Assembly (NCBI RefSeq): GCF_022810765.1
Contig: NZ_CP094494.1
Span: forward strand, 372,001-436,000
DNA: 64,000 nt
Source: Winogradskyella sp. MH6
GTDB lineage: Bacteria > Bacteroidota > Bacteroidia > Flavobacteriales > Flavobacteriaceae
Direction: 5' to 3'
Positions 9,636-18,167 of this stretch are shown here, piece by piece. The position numbers and the translations under genes are program-made. Within the stretch, counting starts at the first letter, position 1, and every line of letters starts with the position of its first letter. The notes beneath the pieces were generated by a model. That model saw only the letters and a list, made by a program, of their open reading frames with translations, made no database searches and had not been told where the DNA came from.

Positions 9636-10418
9636 ATGGAACAAACTACTTCCATAAACAAACAATTAAAATCCTTTTTCACAGAAATTGGAGACCTCTC
9701 ATATTTCACCATTAGATATTTTAAAGAAGTTTTTAAGACGCCTTTTGAGTTTAAAGAACTGCTTCGCCAATGCTATAATATGGGAAATCGATCACTGCTT
9801 TTAGTGGGAATCACAGGATTTATAATTGGCTTGGTATTAACCCTTCAAACCAGACCAACGTTAATGGAATTTGGTGCGGTATCATGGATGCCATCAATGG
9901 TTGGTATATCTATCGTTAGAGAAATTGGTCCAATTATTACGGCTTTGGTTTGTGCAGGTCGTATTGGCTCTGGTATTGGTGCAGAATTAGGCTCTATGCG
10001 AGTTACAGAGCAGATTGATGCCATGGAAGTCTCTGGCACAAATCCTTTTAAATTTTTAGTAGTTACGAGAGTTTCGGCAGTAACATTAATGCTCCCTTTG
10101 CTTGTAATCTTTGGTGATACCTTGGCATTATTTGGCTCATTTCTGGTAGAAAATGTAAAAGGTAATGTGTCTTTTACGCTTTTCTTTAATCAGGTTTTTA
10201 ACTCTTTAGAATTTGGCGACATTATTCCGGCGACCATCAAAACTTTCTTTTTTGGTTTAGCTATTGGTATTGTAGGATGTTATAAAGGTTATTACAGCAC
10301 AAAAGGAACTGCTGGTGTTGGGAAAGCCGCAAACTCTGCTGTTGTATTTACATCACTTTTACTATTTATAATAGACTTTATAGCTGTTTTTGTTGCTGAT
10401 ATTTTTTATGACTTATGA
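9636..10418 (+). CDS. MlaE-family ABC transporter permease
   Basis: 260 residues with about five membrane segments and the MlaE/YrbE signature region (GAVSWMPSMVGISIVREIGPIITALVxAGRIGS...). Permease of a phospholipid/lipid transporter of the inner membrane. Overlaps the ATPase gene by 4 bp (ATGA) and is followed by an MCE protein, giving a complete three-gene set. Substrate is inferred from family only. Confidence 0.92.
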   Translation: MEQTTSINKQLKSFFTEIGDLSYFTIRYFKEVFKTPFEFKELLRQCYNMGNRSLLLVGITGFIIGLVLTLQTRPTLMEFGAVSWMPSMVGISIVREIGPIITALVCAGRIGSGIGAELGSMRVTEQIDAMEVSGTNPFKFLVVTRVSAVTLMLPLLVIFGDTLALFGSFLVENVKGNVSFTLFFNQVFNSLEFGDIIPATIKTFFFGLAIGIVGCYKGYYSTKGTAGVGKAANSAVVFTSLLLFIIDFIAVFVADIFYDL

Positions 10419-11182
10419 ATGAAAACACAGACATATCAAAAAGAGACGTTGTTCTAAAAATCAAAGACCTGCACAAAAGCTTTGGTGATAATCATGTATT
10501 GAACGGTTTTAATCTAGAGTTACACCAAGGTGAAAATCTCGTTATCATGGGAAAATCTGGTTCTGGAAAATCTGTGATGATAAAGTGTCTCGTCGGTCTT
10601 ATGGAAGCTGATAGTGGTACAATATCCGTGATGAAAAACGACATTACCAAACTAGATAGAGAAGCGCTTGATATTTTAAGAGCTGATATCGGATTCCTAT
10701 TCCAAGGTAGTGCATTATATGACTCTATGAGTGTTCGTGAAAACTTGGAATTTCCATTGCGTCGTCATTCAAAAAAATTTAAAAAAGATACAGATACCGA
10801 AAGTATGATTATTGAAGCATTAGAAAATGTAGGTTTGGCCAGTGCCATAGATTTAATGCCTTCTGAATTATCTGGTGGAATGAAGCGACGCGTAGCATTA
10901 GCAAGAACGCTAATACTTCAACCAAAAATTATTCTGTACGACGAGCCAACAAGTGGATTAGATCCTATTACTGCCAAAGAAATTATTATCTTAATGCAAA
11001 GCATTCAGAAAAAATATAACACCTCAGCACTCATTATAACACACGATGTGGATTGTGCAAGAGTTATTTCTGATAGGATGATTTTACTCATAGACGGTAT
11101 TGACTATGCTGAAGGCACTTACAAAGAGCTTTCAGCATCAGAAGACCCAAAAATTAAAGCATTTTTTAAACAAGAATTATGA
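10415..11182 (+). CDS. MlaF-family ABC transporter ATPase
   Basis: 255 residues. Walker A GKSGSGKS (about 47-54), signature LSGGMKRR, Walker B ILYDEPTSGLDP, H-loop ITHD. Powers the MlaE-like permease encoded just upstream, with a 4-bp overlap indicating translational coupling. A 13-nt perfect hairpin (GCCCATAATGGGC, 11185-11197) immediately follows the stop codon. Confidence 0.93.
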   Translation: MNENTDISKRDVVLKIKDLHKSFGDNHVLNGFNLELHQGENLVIMGKSGSGKSVMIKCLVGLMEADSGTISVMKNDITKLDREALDILRADIGFLFQGSALYDSMSVRENLEFPLRRHSKKFKKDTDTESMIIEALENVGLASAIDLMPSELSGGMKRRVALARTLILQPKIILYDEPTSGLDPITAKEIIILMQSIQKKYNTSALIITHDVDCARVISDRMILLIDGIDYAEGTYKELSASEDPKIKAFFKQEL

Positions 11183-11271
11183 AAGCCCATAATGGGCATT
11201 TGAGAGGCAATGAATACCGCTAAAGAAAGAAAGAAATTACAGAATCACAGGTTCTCGAAAATTTGAAACAC

Positions 11272-12264
11272 ATGAAAAAAACAGCATCACAAAAAACCAA
11301 GCTTGGCATATTTGTTATTATTAGTACCATCTTATTTGTGGTAGCCGTTTATATGATTGGTCAAGGTAAAGATCTGTTTAAAAAAACCTTTACCATTAGC
11401 GCCTATTTTCAGAATGTAAATGGTTTACAAAATGGCAACAATGTTAGATATGCAGGTATTGATATTGGTACAGTAAAATCTATTAACATGGTTAACGATT
11501 CAACCATTAAAGTAGATATGAATATAGAGGAAAAAATTATACAACATATTAAAAAAGATGCCATTGCCACAATAGGTTCAGATGGATTGGTGGGTAATAT
11601 GATTGTAAATATTGTTCCTGGAAAAGGTACAGCATCTATTATTGAAAACGGTGATATTATTGAGTCATTCAGCAAAATAGGTGCCGATGATATTCTTAGC
11701 ACATTGAGTGTCGGCTCAGAAAATGCAGCGTTGTTAACTGTTGATTTACTAAAAATCACAACCGAGATGCTCGAAGGTGAAGGCACCATTGGCTTGTTAC
11801 TAAACGACACCATTATGGCACAAGACCTTAAACAGTCGGTCTATAATCTTAAAACAGCAAGTAAAGGGGCAACAAAAGCCATAAATGAATTAACGGATAT
11901 TATTTCTTCAATAAAAACTAATGACGATTCTGTTTTGGGCATGGTATTGAATGATTCAATTTCAGGAAAACAACTAAAAAGTATAGTAAATAATCTTGAA
12001 ACGTCTAGTAATGAAATCAATTCAATTTTAAACAACATAAATACCGTTGTAAATGATTTGAACTCTAGCGAAGGTGCCTATAACTATATTACAAAAGACA
12101 CTGCTCTGGTCAATGATTTAAAATCCACCATAAAAAACATTAATGAAGGCACCGAAAAGTTTAATGAAAACATGGAAGCTTTGAAGCATAACTTTTTAAC
12201 ACGTGGTTATTTTAGAAAGTTAGAACGCCAAGAAAAGAAAGCTGCCAAAGCAAAAAGCGATTAG
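11272..12264 (+). CDS. MlaD-family MCE protein
   Basis: About 330 residues. A single N-terminal membrane helix (about 12-32) is followed by the MCE domain (about 40-120, VNGLQNGNNVRYAGIDIGTV) and a long helical, Asn/Thr-rich tail that may form a periplasmic channel or tunnel. ATG at 11272 is preferred over the TTG at 11263. Third gene of the Mla-like transporter; ends before a bidirectional terminator at 12283-12314. Confidence 0.92.
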   Translation: MKKTASQKTKLGIFVIISTILFVVAVYMIGQGKDLFKKTFTISAYFQNVNGLQNGNNVRYAGIDIGTVKSINMVNDSTIKVDMNIEEKIIQHIKKDAIATIGSDGLVGNMIVNIVPGKGTASIIENGDIIESFSKIGADDILSTLSVGSENAALLTVDLLKITTEMLEGEGTIGLLLNDTIMAQDLKQSVYNLKTASKGATKAINELTDIISSIKTNDDSVLGMVLNDSISGKQLKSIVNNLETSSNEINSILNNINTVVNDLNSSEGAYNYITKDTALVNDLKSTIKNINEGTEKFNENMEALKHNFLTRGYFRKLERQEKKAAKAKSD

Positions 12265-12282
12265 GAATAAACATTTTAAAAT

Positions 12283-12314
12283 AAAAGCTGAGCAACTATG
12301 TCGCTCAGCTTTTT
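12283..12314. terminator. Bidirectional intrinsic terminator
   Basis: AAAAGCTGAGC pairs with GCTCAGCTTTT around a short loop, A-rich on the left and T-rich on the right. It sits between two convergent genes and can end transcripts from both. Confidence 0.85.
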
Positions 12315-12340
12315 AAGTTCAGTTTTTACTGTAGAAACGA

Positions 12341-12709
12341 CTAATTGGCAATAACCTCTTTATTTCTACTTTCAGCAAATTTTTCAATTAAATCTGGTAC
12401 TTTTTCAAATGCAGCTGCAAGACCATGAGCTTTACCAGCTTCAATAAAAGAGATTTCATTTTCTCGAGTAACTAAAAATCCTAAAGGTTCAATTCCTACA
12501 CCTGCTCCTGCACCTATACCTTCACCTTTTTTACCCTTAGTTTCAGAACCTTCTCCTCCACCTGAGCCAAATCCCATGCCTACTTTTATTACAGGTACAC
12601 ACTTAAATTCTCCCAGCTGAAACTCTTTACCAATTACAGTATCGGCATTAGCTTCTGTTTTCATAAAATCTGTCACTTGTCCTAATAATTCTTCTAAATG
12701 TAGTTCCAT
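12341..12709 (-). CDS. GerW (YtfJ)-family protein
   Basis: 122 residues. Contains the family's glycine-rich centre (VGMGFGSGGGEG...GIGAGAGVGIEPLGFLV) and an N-terminal helix with a repeated Leu pattern. In Bacillus and relatives YtfJ/GerW is a spore germination protein; here the organism is not a spore former, so the role must be different. The gene is 13 bp downstream of a DUF2953-like gene, the same pairing seen in Firmicutes (ytfI-ytfJ, from memory). The pair is headed by a promoter with the shared CRP/FNR-type box. Confidence 0.8.
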   Translation of the reverse strand: MELHLEELLGQVTDFMKTEANADTVIGKEFQLGEFKCVPVIKVGMGFGSGGGEGSETKGKKGEGIGAGAGVGIEPLGFLVTRENEISFIEAGKAHGLAAAFEKVPDLIEKFAESRNKEVIAN

Positions 12710-12721
12710 AATATTAATATT

Positions 12722-13222
12722 TTAAATGTTGAAAAATGATTTTATAATGCGTATTGGTCTATTCTCAACAGCCAATACTAATGTGTTTTGACCTTTATAG
12801 TTAACATGGAATCCTCCAAATTGATAGTTTAAAAAAGAAAATACTGGGTACAATTTTGAGTTTGCAATACAATCTCCTGTATCTATGTTCATGTAAAACT
12901 GTGTTACTTTAAAGGATTTTATAATTCTTATTACAGTTCTAAAGCTTAATTTCTTTGTTTTTTTATCAACCTTTATTGCTTTTGATGTTTCAGATTTCTT
13001 TTCTTTTTTGGCTTTTAGCGGATGGATGTAAAATTTTAAAAAGAACAACTTTAATCTTATTATAAAAATCTCTTTATCATCTTTAATTACATCTGCCCTT
13101 GCAAGGCCTTTTAACTGAATATAATATTGCTCATTATTTGTATCTATAACCAAAATCATTGGCATTAACAATAGGTACATAATCAACGATAAAAACAACA
13201 ATATGATAATAGTTAACAACAT
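12722..13222 (-). CDS. DUF2953-like membrane protein
   Basis: 166 residues. One N-terminal membrane helix (about 2-22), then a basic segment (KAKKEKKSE) and a C-terminal domain whose pattern FYMNIDTGDCIANSKLYPVFSFLN resembles DUF2953 (YtfI). It precedes the GerW-like gene in one operon. Function unknown; assigned by pattern and neighbour, so moderate certainty. Confidence 0.65.
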   Translation of the reverse strand: MLLTIIILLFLSLIMYLLLMPMILVIDTNNEQYYIQLKGLARADVIKDDKEIFIIRLKLFFLKFYIHPLKAKKEKKSETSKAIKVDKKTKKLSFRTVIRIIKSFKVTQFYMNIDTGDCIANSKLYPVFSFLNYQFGGFHVNYKGQNTLVLAVENRPIRIIKSFFNI

Positions 13223-13237
13223 ATCTTAAATTTTATC

Positions 13238-13280
13238 CAAAGGAAAGCAAACTATAAATATAGCACAATGATATTCATCA
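13238..13280 (-). promoter_or_regulatory. CRP/FNR-type box plus -7 element upstream of DUF2953-gerW
   Basis: TGATATTCATCA at 13269-13280; reading leftward, the -7 element TTCCTTTG occupies 13245 down to 13238, with 29.5 bp spacing from the box centre. Predicted start about 13233, 11 bp before the DUF2953 ATG. Confidence 0.65.
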
Positions 13281-13357
13281 ACTTAGGTGATTTTTTATGC
13301 ACTTTAACAAATTTAAATGAGCAAGAAAATTGATTCTATTTAGACTTCGTATTAGAA

Positions 13358-13732
13358 CTATTCTTGTAGCTTCTTAAACTCAAGACTCAACTTTACCATA
13401 AAGTTTAATTCAGATTTATTGATTTTAGCAAAAGCATAGGCAATGTCATTCCCAGTCTTAAGAATGAGCTTTTGTAATTCCTCTGTAAATAATTTAGGAT
13501 TTCGATGTAGAAATTCAATAAACCTAGAAAAGCTGTTTTCTGCTGAAGCATTGTCTTTTTGTAATGTATTGAACTGATTTTTTATGACATCTTGTTCAAG
13601 TTCCGTAAGATGAAGCCATCGCTTTTTTAGGCTTTCAGACAACTTTACATATTCTTCAAAAGACAAGTTATTATCTGCCTTAGAAATAGCATAAAACACA
13701 TATCCTAAATGTATTAAAAAGTCCCTATTCAT
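13358..13732 (-). CDS. Hypothetical helical protein, TerB-like
   Basis: About 124 residues from the ATG at 13732 (MNRDFLIHLGYVFYAISKADNNLSFEE). The frame is open to 13804, but that extension passes through the predicted -7 element. The N-terminal pattern (hydrophobic helix, then ADNNLSxEE acidic turn) resembles the TerB-like helical fold. Divergent from the LOV kinase gene and sharing its regulatory region, so possibly an accessory of that system. Function not known. Confidence 0.6.
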   Translation of the reverse strand: MNRDFLIHLGYVFYAISKADNNLSFEEYVKLSESLKKRWLHLTELEQDVIKNQFNTLQKDNASAENSFSRFIEFLHRNPKLFTEELQKLILKTGNDIAYAFAKINKSELNFMVKLSLEFKKLQE

Positions 13733-13754
13733 TTTGATAAAAATTACCGCATAC

Positions 13755-13797
13755 AAAAGATATTTAAATCCTAAGAAACAAAGAATGATATTGATCA
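13755..13797 (-). promoter_or_regulatory. CRP/FNR-type box plus -7 element, leftward (TerB-like gene)
   Basis: TGATATTGATCA at 13786-13797 serves a leftward -7 element TATCTTTT (13762 to 13755) at 29.5 bp. It overlaps by six bases the box used for the rightward kinase promoter. Confidence 0.6.
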
Positions 13798-13834
13798 TTA
13801 TCATAAAATAATCACTATTTATTGCTTACCTTTA
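13792..13834 (+). promoter_or_regulatory. CRP/FNR-type box plus -7 element upstream of the LOV kinase
   Basis: TGATCATTATCA at 13792-13803 and -7 element TACCTTTA at 13827-13834, with 29.5 bp spacing. Predicted start about 13839, 22 bp before the kinase ATG at 13861. Points to autoregulation if the adjacent regulator binds here. Confidence 0.7.
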
Positions 13835-13860
13835 AAGGATACACCAATTACTTGTTTGGC

Positions 13861-15747
13861 ATGATTAAACAAGACCAGGAAATATTCAATATTCTTCTCG
13901 AAGCCGTCTCAGAAGCTATAATTATTGTTGACGAAAAACAACATATTATTGAAGTTAACAGTATGGCAGAACATGTATTTGATTATAAAAAGTCTGAGCT
14001 CAAAGACAAATCGATAGACATTCTCATACCTTCTAACTACCACAAATCTCACAGTAAAAATGTAGAACGTTTTATTGAAGATTACAAGCGTACTAAAATG
14101 GGAAAAACCGCAGATGTTTATGGCCTAAAAAAAAATGGAGACATCATCCCAGTTGAGGTTGAGCTTAATCCTTTTAATATCTATAACAAAACCTATGTTA
14201 TGGCATTGGTTAGAGATATTTCTAAGCAGAAGGAAAATGAATTTGATTTTATGCTTAGAAGCAAGGCACTAGAATCTGCAAGTAATGGTATTTTAATTAC
14301 AGATGCTTTAAAACCAGATAATCCTGTTATTTATTACAATCCTGCTTTTGAAAAATTAACAGGTTATTCAAAAAAAGAAATCTTAAACAAAAACTGTAGG
14401 TTTCTACAAGGTAATGACAGAGATCAAAAAGGATTACCTAAACTAAGAAAAGCCATAAAAAATGGTGAAAGCTGTATCGTAACACTTAGAAATTACAGAA
14501 AAGATGGCACCCTTTTTTATAATGACTTGTACATCACTCCCATCACCAACAAAAGAGGTATTGTAACACACTTTATTGGTGTACAAAACGATGTTACCGA
14601 ACGCGTAAGAGCTGAAGAAGAAAAGAACCATTTAGCTAAAATTTTTAATGAGTCACTTAACGAAATTTATGTTTTTGATGCTGAAACCCTCAAGTTTATC
14701 AATGCCAATAGAGGAGCTCTTAAAAACATTGGCTACACTTTAGACGAGCTTAAATATATGACACCTGTTGATTTAAAATCTGGTATAGATGAAACAACTT
14801 TTAGAAAAAATTACATTTATAAACTTCTAAAAAATCAAGAAGAGCAGATAGAGTTTGAAACCATTCATATTAGAAAAGATGGCACTTCCTATCCTGTAAT
14901 GGTACATTTACAGCTTTCATTTTTAAAAGACAAAAAAGTGTTTGTTGCCATAGTTGTAGATATTACAGAGCAAAAAAACTACACCATAAAGCTCGAAAAA
15001 ACGGTACAAGAAAGAACCTTGCAACTACAAGAAGCATTAAGTAAAGAAAAAGAACTCAACGAATTAAAAACAAAATTCTTATCGCTTGTATCGCACGAGT
15101 TTAAAACACCATTAAGCGGCATAGCCACATCTTTAATGCTTTTAGAAAAGTATAAGCTCACAGAAGAACAACCAAAACGCAACAAACACTTAGCCATCTT
15201 AAAGGACAAAGTAAATTACCTCAACACCATATTAAATGACTTTTTATCTATTGAAAGATTAGAAACAGGAACATTTAACTATTCCTTTTCTGACTTTAGA
15301 TTAAGTAAGGTTATTAATGAAGTGGTTTACAATTCTAATATGCTTTTAAAAGAAGGACAACACATAAATTACCCAGCTGATATTGATGACATATCGATGT
15401 ACCAAGATGAAAGAATTATTGAAATTATCCTATCCAACATCCTTCAAAATGCCGTGAAGTATTCTGGTAAAAATTCAGAAATAGATATTAGGATTCGCCA
15501 AAACAAAAACGATACTATTTTTGAGATTGAAGACCATGGTATTGGCATACCAAAAAAAGATATGGAAAACATATTTGCACGTTATTATCGCGCAGAAAAT
15601 GTGCTCAATATGCAAGGCACCGGAATTGGTCTTAACATTGTAAAAACACATTTGGAAAATTTAGGCGGACACATAAAAATTGAAAGTATAGAGCACAAAG
15701 GCACACTCGTAACATTAAAAATCCCTAACAAAGCTAAATATGACTAA
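13861..15747 (+). CDS. Blue-light type sensor histidine kinase, PAS-LOV-PAS-HK
   Basis: 628 residues from the ATG at 13861 (TTG at 13822 lies upstream of the predicted transcript). Order: PAS 1 (about 8-122, FixL-like spacing), LOV domain (about 135-248), PAS 3 (about 258-372), coiled coil, then HisKA with phospho-acceptor His412 (SLVSHEFKTPLSG) and HATPase with N (NILQNAVKYSG), G1 (DHGIGIP) and G2 (GTGIGLNIV) boxes. The LOV assignment rests on NKNCRFLQG with adduct Cys179, the flavin-contact residues Asn160, Asn211, Asn221 and Gln242 (FIGVQ) and the NYRKDG segment. No membrane helices, so cytoplasmic. Overlaps the regulator gene by 8 bp. Confidence 0.93.
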   Translation: MIKQDQEIFNILLEAVSEAIIIVDEKQHIIEVNSMAEHVFDYKKSELKDKSIDILIPSNYHKSHSKNVERFIEDYKRTKMGKTADVYGLKKNGDIIPVEVELNPFNIYNKTYVMALVRDISKQKENEFDFMLRSKALESASNGILITDALKPDNPVIYYNPAFEKLTGYSKKEILNKNCRFLQGNDRDQKGLPKLRKAIKNGESCIVTLRNYRKDGTLFYNDLYITPITNKRGIVTHFIGVQNDVTERVRAEEEKNHLAKIFNESLNEIYVFDAETLKFINANRGALKNIGYTLDELKYMTPVDLKSGIDETTFRKNYIYKLLKNQEEQIEFETIHIRKDGTSYPVMVHLQLSFLKDKKVFVAIVVDITEQKNYTIKLEKTVQERTLQLQEALSKEKELNELKTKFLSLVSHEFKTPLSGIATSLMLLEKYKLTEEQPKRNKHLAILKDKVNYLNTILNDFLSIERLETGTFNYSFSDFRLSKVINEVVYNSNMLLKEGQHINYPADIDDISMYQDERIIEIILSNILQNAVKYSGKNSEIDIRIRQNKNDTIFEIEDHGIGIPKKDMENIFARYYRAENVLNMQGTGIGLNIVKTHLENLGGHIKIESIEHKGTLVTLKIPNKAKYD

Positions 15748-16789
15748 GATTTTACTCATAGAAGATGATACTGTTTTAAGAGAAAACACTGCTGAACTTT
15801 TAGAACTTTCAAACTTTGAAGTCATTACAGCACCAAATGGTGAGCTTGGCTTAAAAGCCATAAACATTAATACACCAGATATTATAGTTTGTGATATTAT
15901 GATGCCAAAACTTGATGGTTATGGCGTTTTAAACGAAGTAACCAAAAACAGTAAAACAAAGCATATTCCTTTTATTTTCTTATCTGCAAAAACCGAACAT
16001 CAAGACGTTAGAAAAGGTATGAATTTGGGAGCAGACGATTACATCACCAAACCTTTTACTGAAGACGAATTAATAAGTGCCATAAAAAGCAGACTGGCCA
16101 AAGCCAGTATCTTGAAGGATAAAGGTCAAGACAATGTTCAAAATTACTCTGAAAAAGACGAATTAATCAACCTTAACGATTTAAAAAATTTCTTTGACGA
16201 TTACGGTAATGAATTTACATATAATAAAGGCGATGTCATTTACAGAGAAGGTGACCACTCAAATTTTATATACCTCATTACAAAAGGTGCTGTAAAGTGC
16301 CACAAACTAGACAGCAAAGGCAAAGAATTAGCCACAAGCCTTTACAAAGAAGACGATTTGTTTGGTTACACCTCTTTTACCCATAATTTACCGCATAAAG
16401 AAACAGCTACAGCTATAAAAAAAACAAAATTGGTGGGTCTATCAATACTTCAATTATCAGAAATCATAAAGAACAACAACAAACTAGCCGTTGCCCTAAT
16501 TGATCATCTAACAGACGATTTGTCTCACATTAAAGACCAGCTTTTGGAAATGGCATATAGTTCGGTTAATAAAAAAACGGCTAGTACTATTCTTCAATTT
16601 GCAGAAAAAATAAATCGCAGACCTAACGACCCAATCAAAATATCTAGAAATGACTTGGCTAGTGTTGCTGGTATAGCCACAGAAACCTTTATTCGTACGT
16701 TAACTAATTTTAAAGAACAAGGATTAATTAAATCTGAAGGAAGAAACATCGTTGTTTTAGATGTTGAAGGACTTAAACAAATTAAATAA
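15740..16789 (+). CDS. Response regulator with cNMP-binding and Crp-type HTH domains
   Basis: 349 residues. Receiver domain (1-125) with acidic pair Asp9/Asp10, phospho-acceptor Asp52 and a Lys in ITKPF; then a cyclic-nucleotide-binding beta barrel (about 145-260); then an HTH_Crp domain (about 285-345). The recognition helix reads GIATETFIRTLTNF: the Glu and Arg four residues apart match those that CRP (RETVGR) and FNR (ETISR) use to contact TGA. No cysteine cluster for an Fe-S centre, so control is by phosphorylation, ligand or both. Partner of the LOV kinase by 8-bp overlap. Best candidate to bind the TGAY-N4-RTCA boxes of this window; that is inference. Confidence 0.93.
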   Translation: MTKILLIEDDTVLRENTAELLELSNFEVITAPNGELGLKAININTPDIIVCDIMMPKLDGYGVLNEVTKNSKTKHIPFIFLSAKTEHQDVRKGMNLGADDYITKPFTEDELISAIKSRLAKASILKDKGQDNVQNYSEKDELINLNDLKNFFDDYGNEFTYNKGDVIYREGDHSNFIYLITKGAVKCHKLDSKGKELATSLYKEDDLFGYTSFTHNLPHKETATAIKKTKLVGLSILQLSEIIKNNNKLAVALIDHLTDDLSHIKDQLLEMAYSSVNKKTASTILQFAEKINRRPNDPIKISRNDLASVAGIATETFIRTLTNFKEQGLIKSEGRNIVVLDVEGLKQIK

Positions 16790-16805
16790 GTGCATCTTTC
16801 TAAAA

Positions 16806-16848
16806 TGATTCTTGTCATTTTAAAATCCGTTTTTAGAACCTACATTTA
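16806..16848 (+). promoter_or_regulatory. CRP/FNR-type box plus -7 element upstream of usp (16870)
   Basis: TGATTCTTGTCA at 16806-16817 and TACATTTA at 16841-16848, 29.5 bp apart by the same measure. Predicted start about 16853, 17 bp before the ATG. Confidence 0.75.
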
Positions 16849-16869
16849 AGATATTAAATTATTGATATC

Positions 16870-17718
16870 ATGAAAAATGTGCTTTTACCAACGGATTTTT
16901 CAGAAAACTCGTGGAATGCTATAAAGTATGCCATCCATTTTTTTAATTCTATTGAATGCGGCTTTTATGTATTACATGTTAATAGCTTAAACAACTTTAT
17001 TCCGCAAGATGAAACATTAACATTAGATTCTTACTATCTAGAAAGTACCTATACTATACCTGCAAAACAAAAATTGCGCAGTTTTATAAAACGTATTTCT
17101 AAGTTAAGCCCAAACAAAGACAAACACAAATTCTTTGCTCTTACTGAAACTGGTTTTTTTATTGATTCTATTCGGAAGATTGTAAAAGAGAAGCAAATAG
17201 ATTTTATTGTAATGGGAACCAAAGGCGCTTCTGGTTTAAGTGAAATTATTCTTGGAACCAATACGGCAGACGTTATTACCAAAGTTAAATGCACCACACT
17301 TGCTGTACCCGAAAATGCAGAATTTGTACCACCAAAAGAAATTGCTTTTCCTACAGATTTAAACTTAACATATAATCTTGATGTATTGCATCCTTTAAGT
17401 GAAATAACTGAGCACTTTAAAGCATCACTGAGAATACTTCATATCAATAAAAACAAAGAACATTTAAACGAAGATCTAGACGAAAACATAACGTTGCTCA
17501 AAGACTATTTTACAGATATTAAAAGTAGTTTTCATCATCTAACTAACAAAAAAGTAGAGGATGCTGTGCAATGTTTTGTAGAAAGCAGAACTATAGATCT
17601 TATTTGTATGGTAGCCAAAAACCTCAACTATTTTCAACAAATATTTTTTCACAGTAAAGTTGAAAAAATAAGCTACCACACCGACAAACCATTATTAGTA
17701 TTACACGAAAAAAATTAA
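16870..17718 (+). CDS. Universal stress protein, tandem UspA domains
   Basis: 282 residues beginning MKNVLLPTDFSENSWNA. Domain 1 has the nucleotide-binding motif (MGTKGASGLSEIILGTN); domain 2 is degenerate. Follows the two-component pair by 80 bp with its own boxed promoter, and is followed 7 bp later by a small membrane protein gene. Cytoplasmic stress or energy-limitation role inferred from family. Confidence 0.93.
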   Translation: MKNVLLPTDFSENSWNAIKYAIHFFNSIECGFYVLHVNSLNNFIPQDETLTLDSYYLESTYTIPAKQKLRSFIKRISKLSPNKDKHKFFALTETGFFIDSIRKIVKEKQIDFIVMGTKGASGLSEIILGTNTADVITKVKCTTLAVPENAEFVPPKEIAFPTDLNLTYNLDVLHPLSEITEHFKASLRILHINKNKEHLNEDLDENITLLKDYFTDIKSSFHHLTNKKVEDAVQCFVESRTIDLICMVAKNLNYFQQIFFHSKVEKISYHTDKPLLVLHEKN

Positions 17719-17725
17719 CAAAGCC

Positions 17726-18112
17726 ATGGAAAATTCACTATTCTTTACAAAATTTTGGGGCTGGTATCTTATCATTTTCTTTTTTATACTCAGCTTTAAT
17801 CCAAAACGTATTAAACAGATATTTAGCAACCTTAAAGACGAAAAATTTTTAATTCTGGCTGCTTTTATTTGTATTACGCTAGGACTAACCACTATTATTT
17901 TACACAACATTTGGGAATTAAATTATAAACTGGTAATTACATTAATAGGATGGTCATTCTTGTTTTCTGGTTTAGCGCTCTTTATTTTTCCCAACAAAAC
18001 GGTATCGTGGTTAATTTTAACCAATGTTAAAATGGTTCAGCTTATTTATATGCTATTATTTTTAGTAGGACTATTTTTGTTAAATATAGTCTATCAAATT
18101 ATACCTTATTAG
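17726..18112 (+). CDS. Small integral membrane protein
   Basis: 128 residues with four predicted membrane segments (about 8-24, 43-61, 71-88, 100-122). ATG at 17726 (MENSLFFTKFWGWYLI), 7 bp after the USP gene, so in the same operon. The WGWYL-IIF start resembles small membrane proteins of unknown function in Bacteroidota. No motif recognised. Confidence 0.7.
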   Translation: MENSLFFTKFWGWYLIIFFFILSFNPKRIKQIFSNLKDEKFLILAAFICITLGLTTIILHNIWELNYKLVITLIGWSFLFSGLALFIFPNKTVSWLILTNVKMVQLIYMLLFLVGLFLLNIVYQIIPY

Positions 18113-18119
18113 CCAAAAT

Positions 18120-18162
18120 TGATATTTATCATTTTCTAATATTAACAAGTTATTTATGTTTA
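18120..18162 (+). promoter_or_regulatory. CRP/FNR-type box plus -7 element for candidate sRNA 1
   Basis: TGATATTTATCA at 18120-18131 and TATGTTTA at 18155-18162, exactly 29.5 bp from box centre. No start codon follows before a strong terminator at 18213-18243, so this promoter appears to drive a short noncoding transcript. Confidence 0.65.
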
Positions 18163-18167
18163 ATATC

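Noticed and set aside
13868..14226. First PAS of the kinase as a heme-binding FixL oxygen sensor
   Set aside because: The spacing resembles FixL, but I cannot identify the proximal heme histidine with confidence, so only a PAS domain is claimed.
15740..16789. Regulator as an oxygen-sensing Fe-S FNR
   Set aside because: No N-terminal cysteine cluster; only isolated cysteines are present and the N-terminus is a receiver domain.
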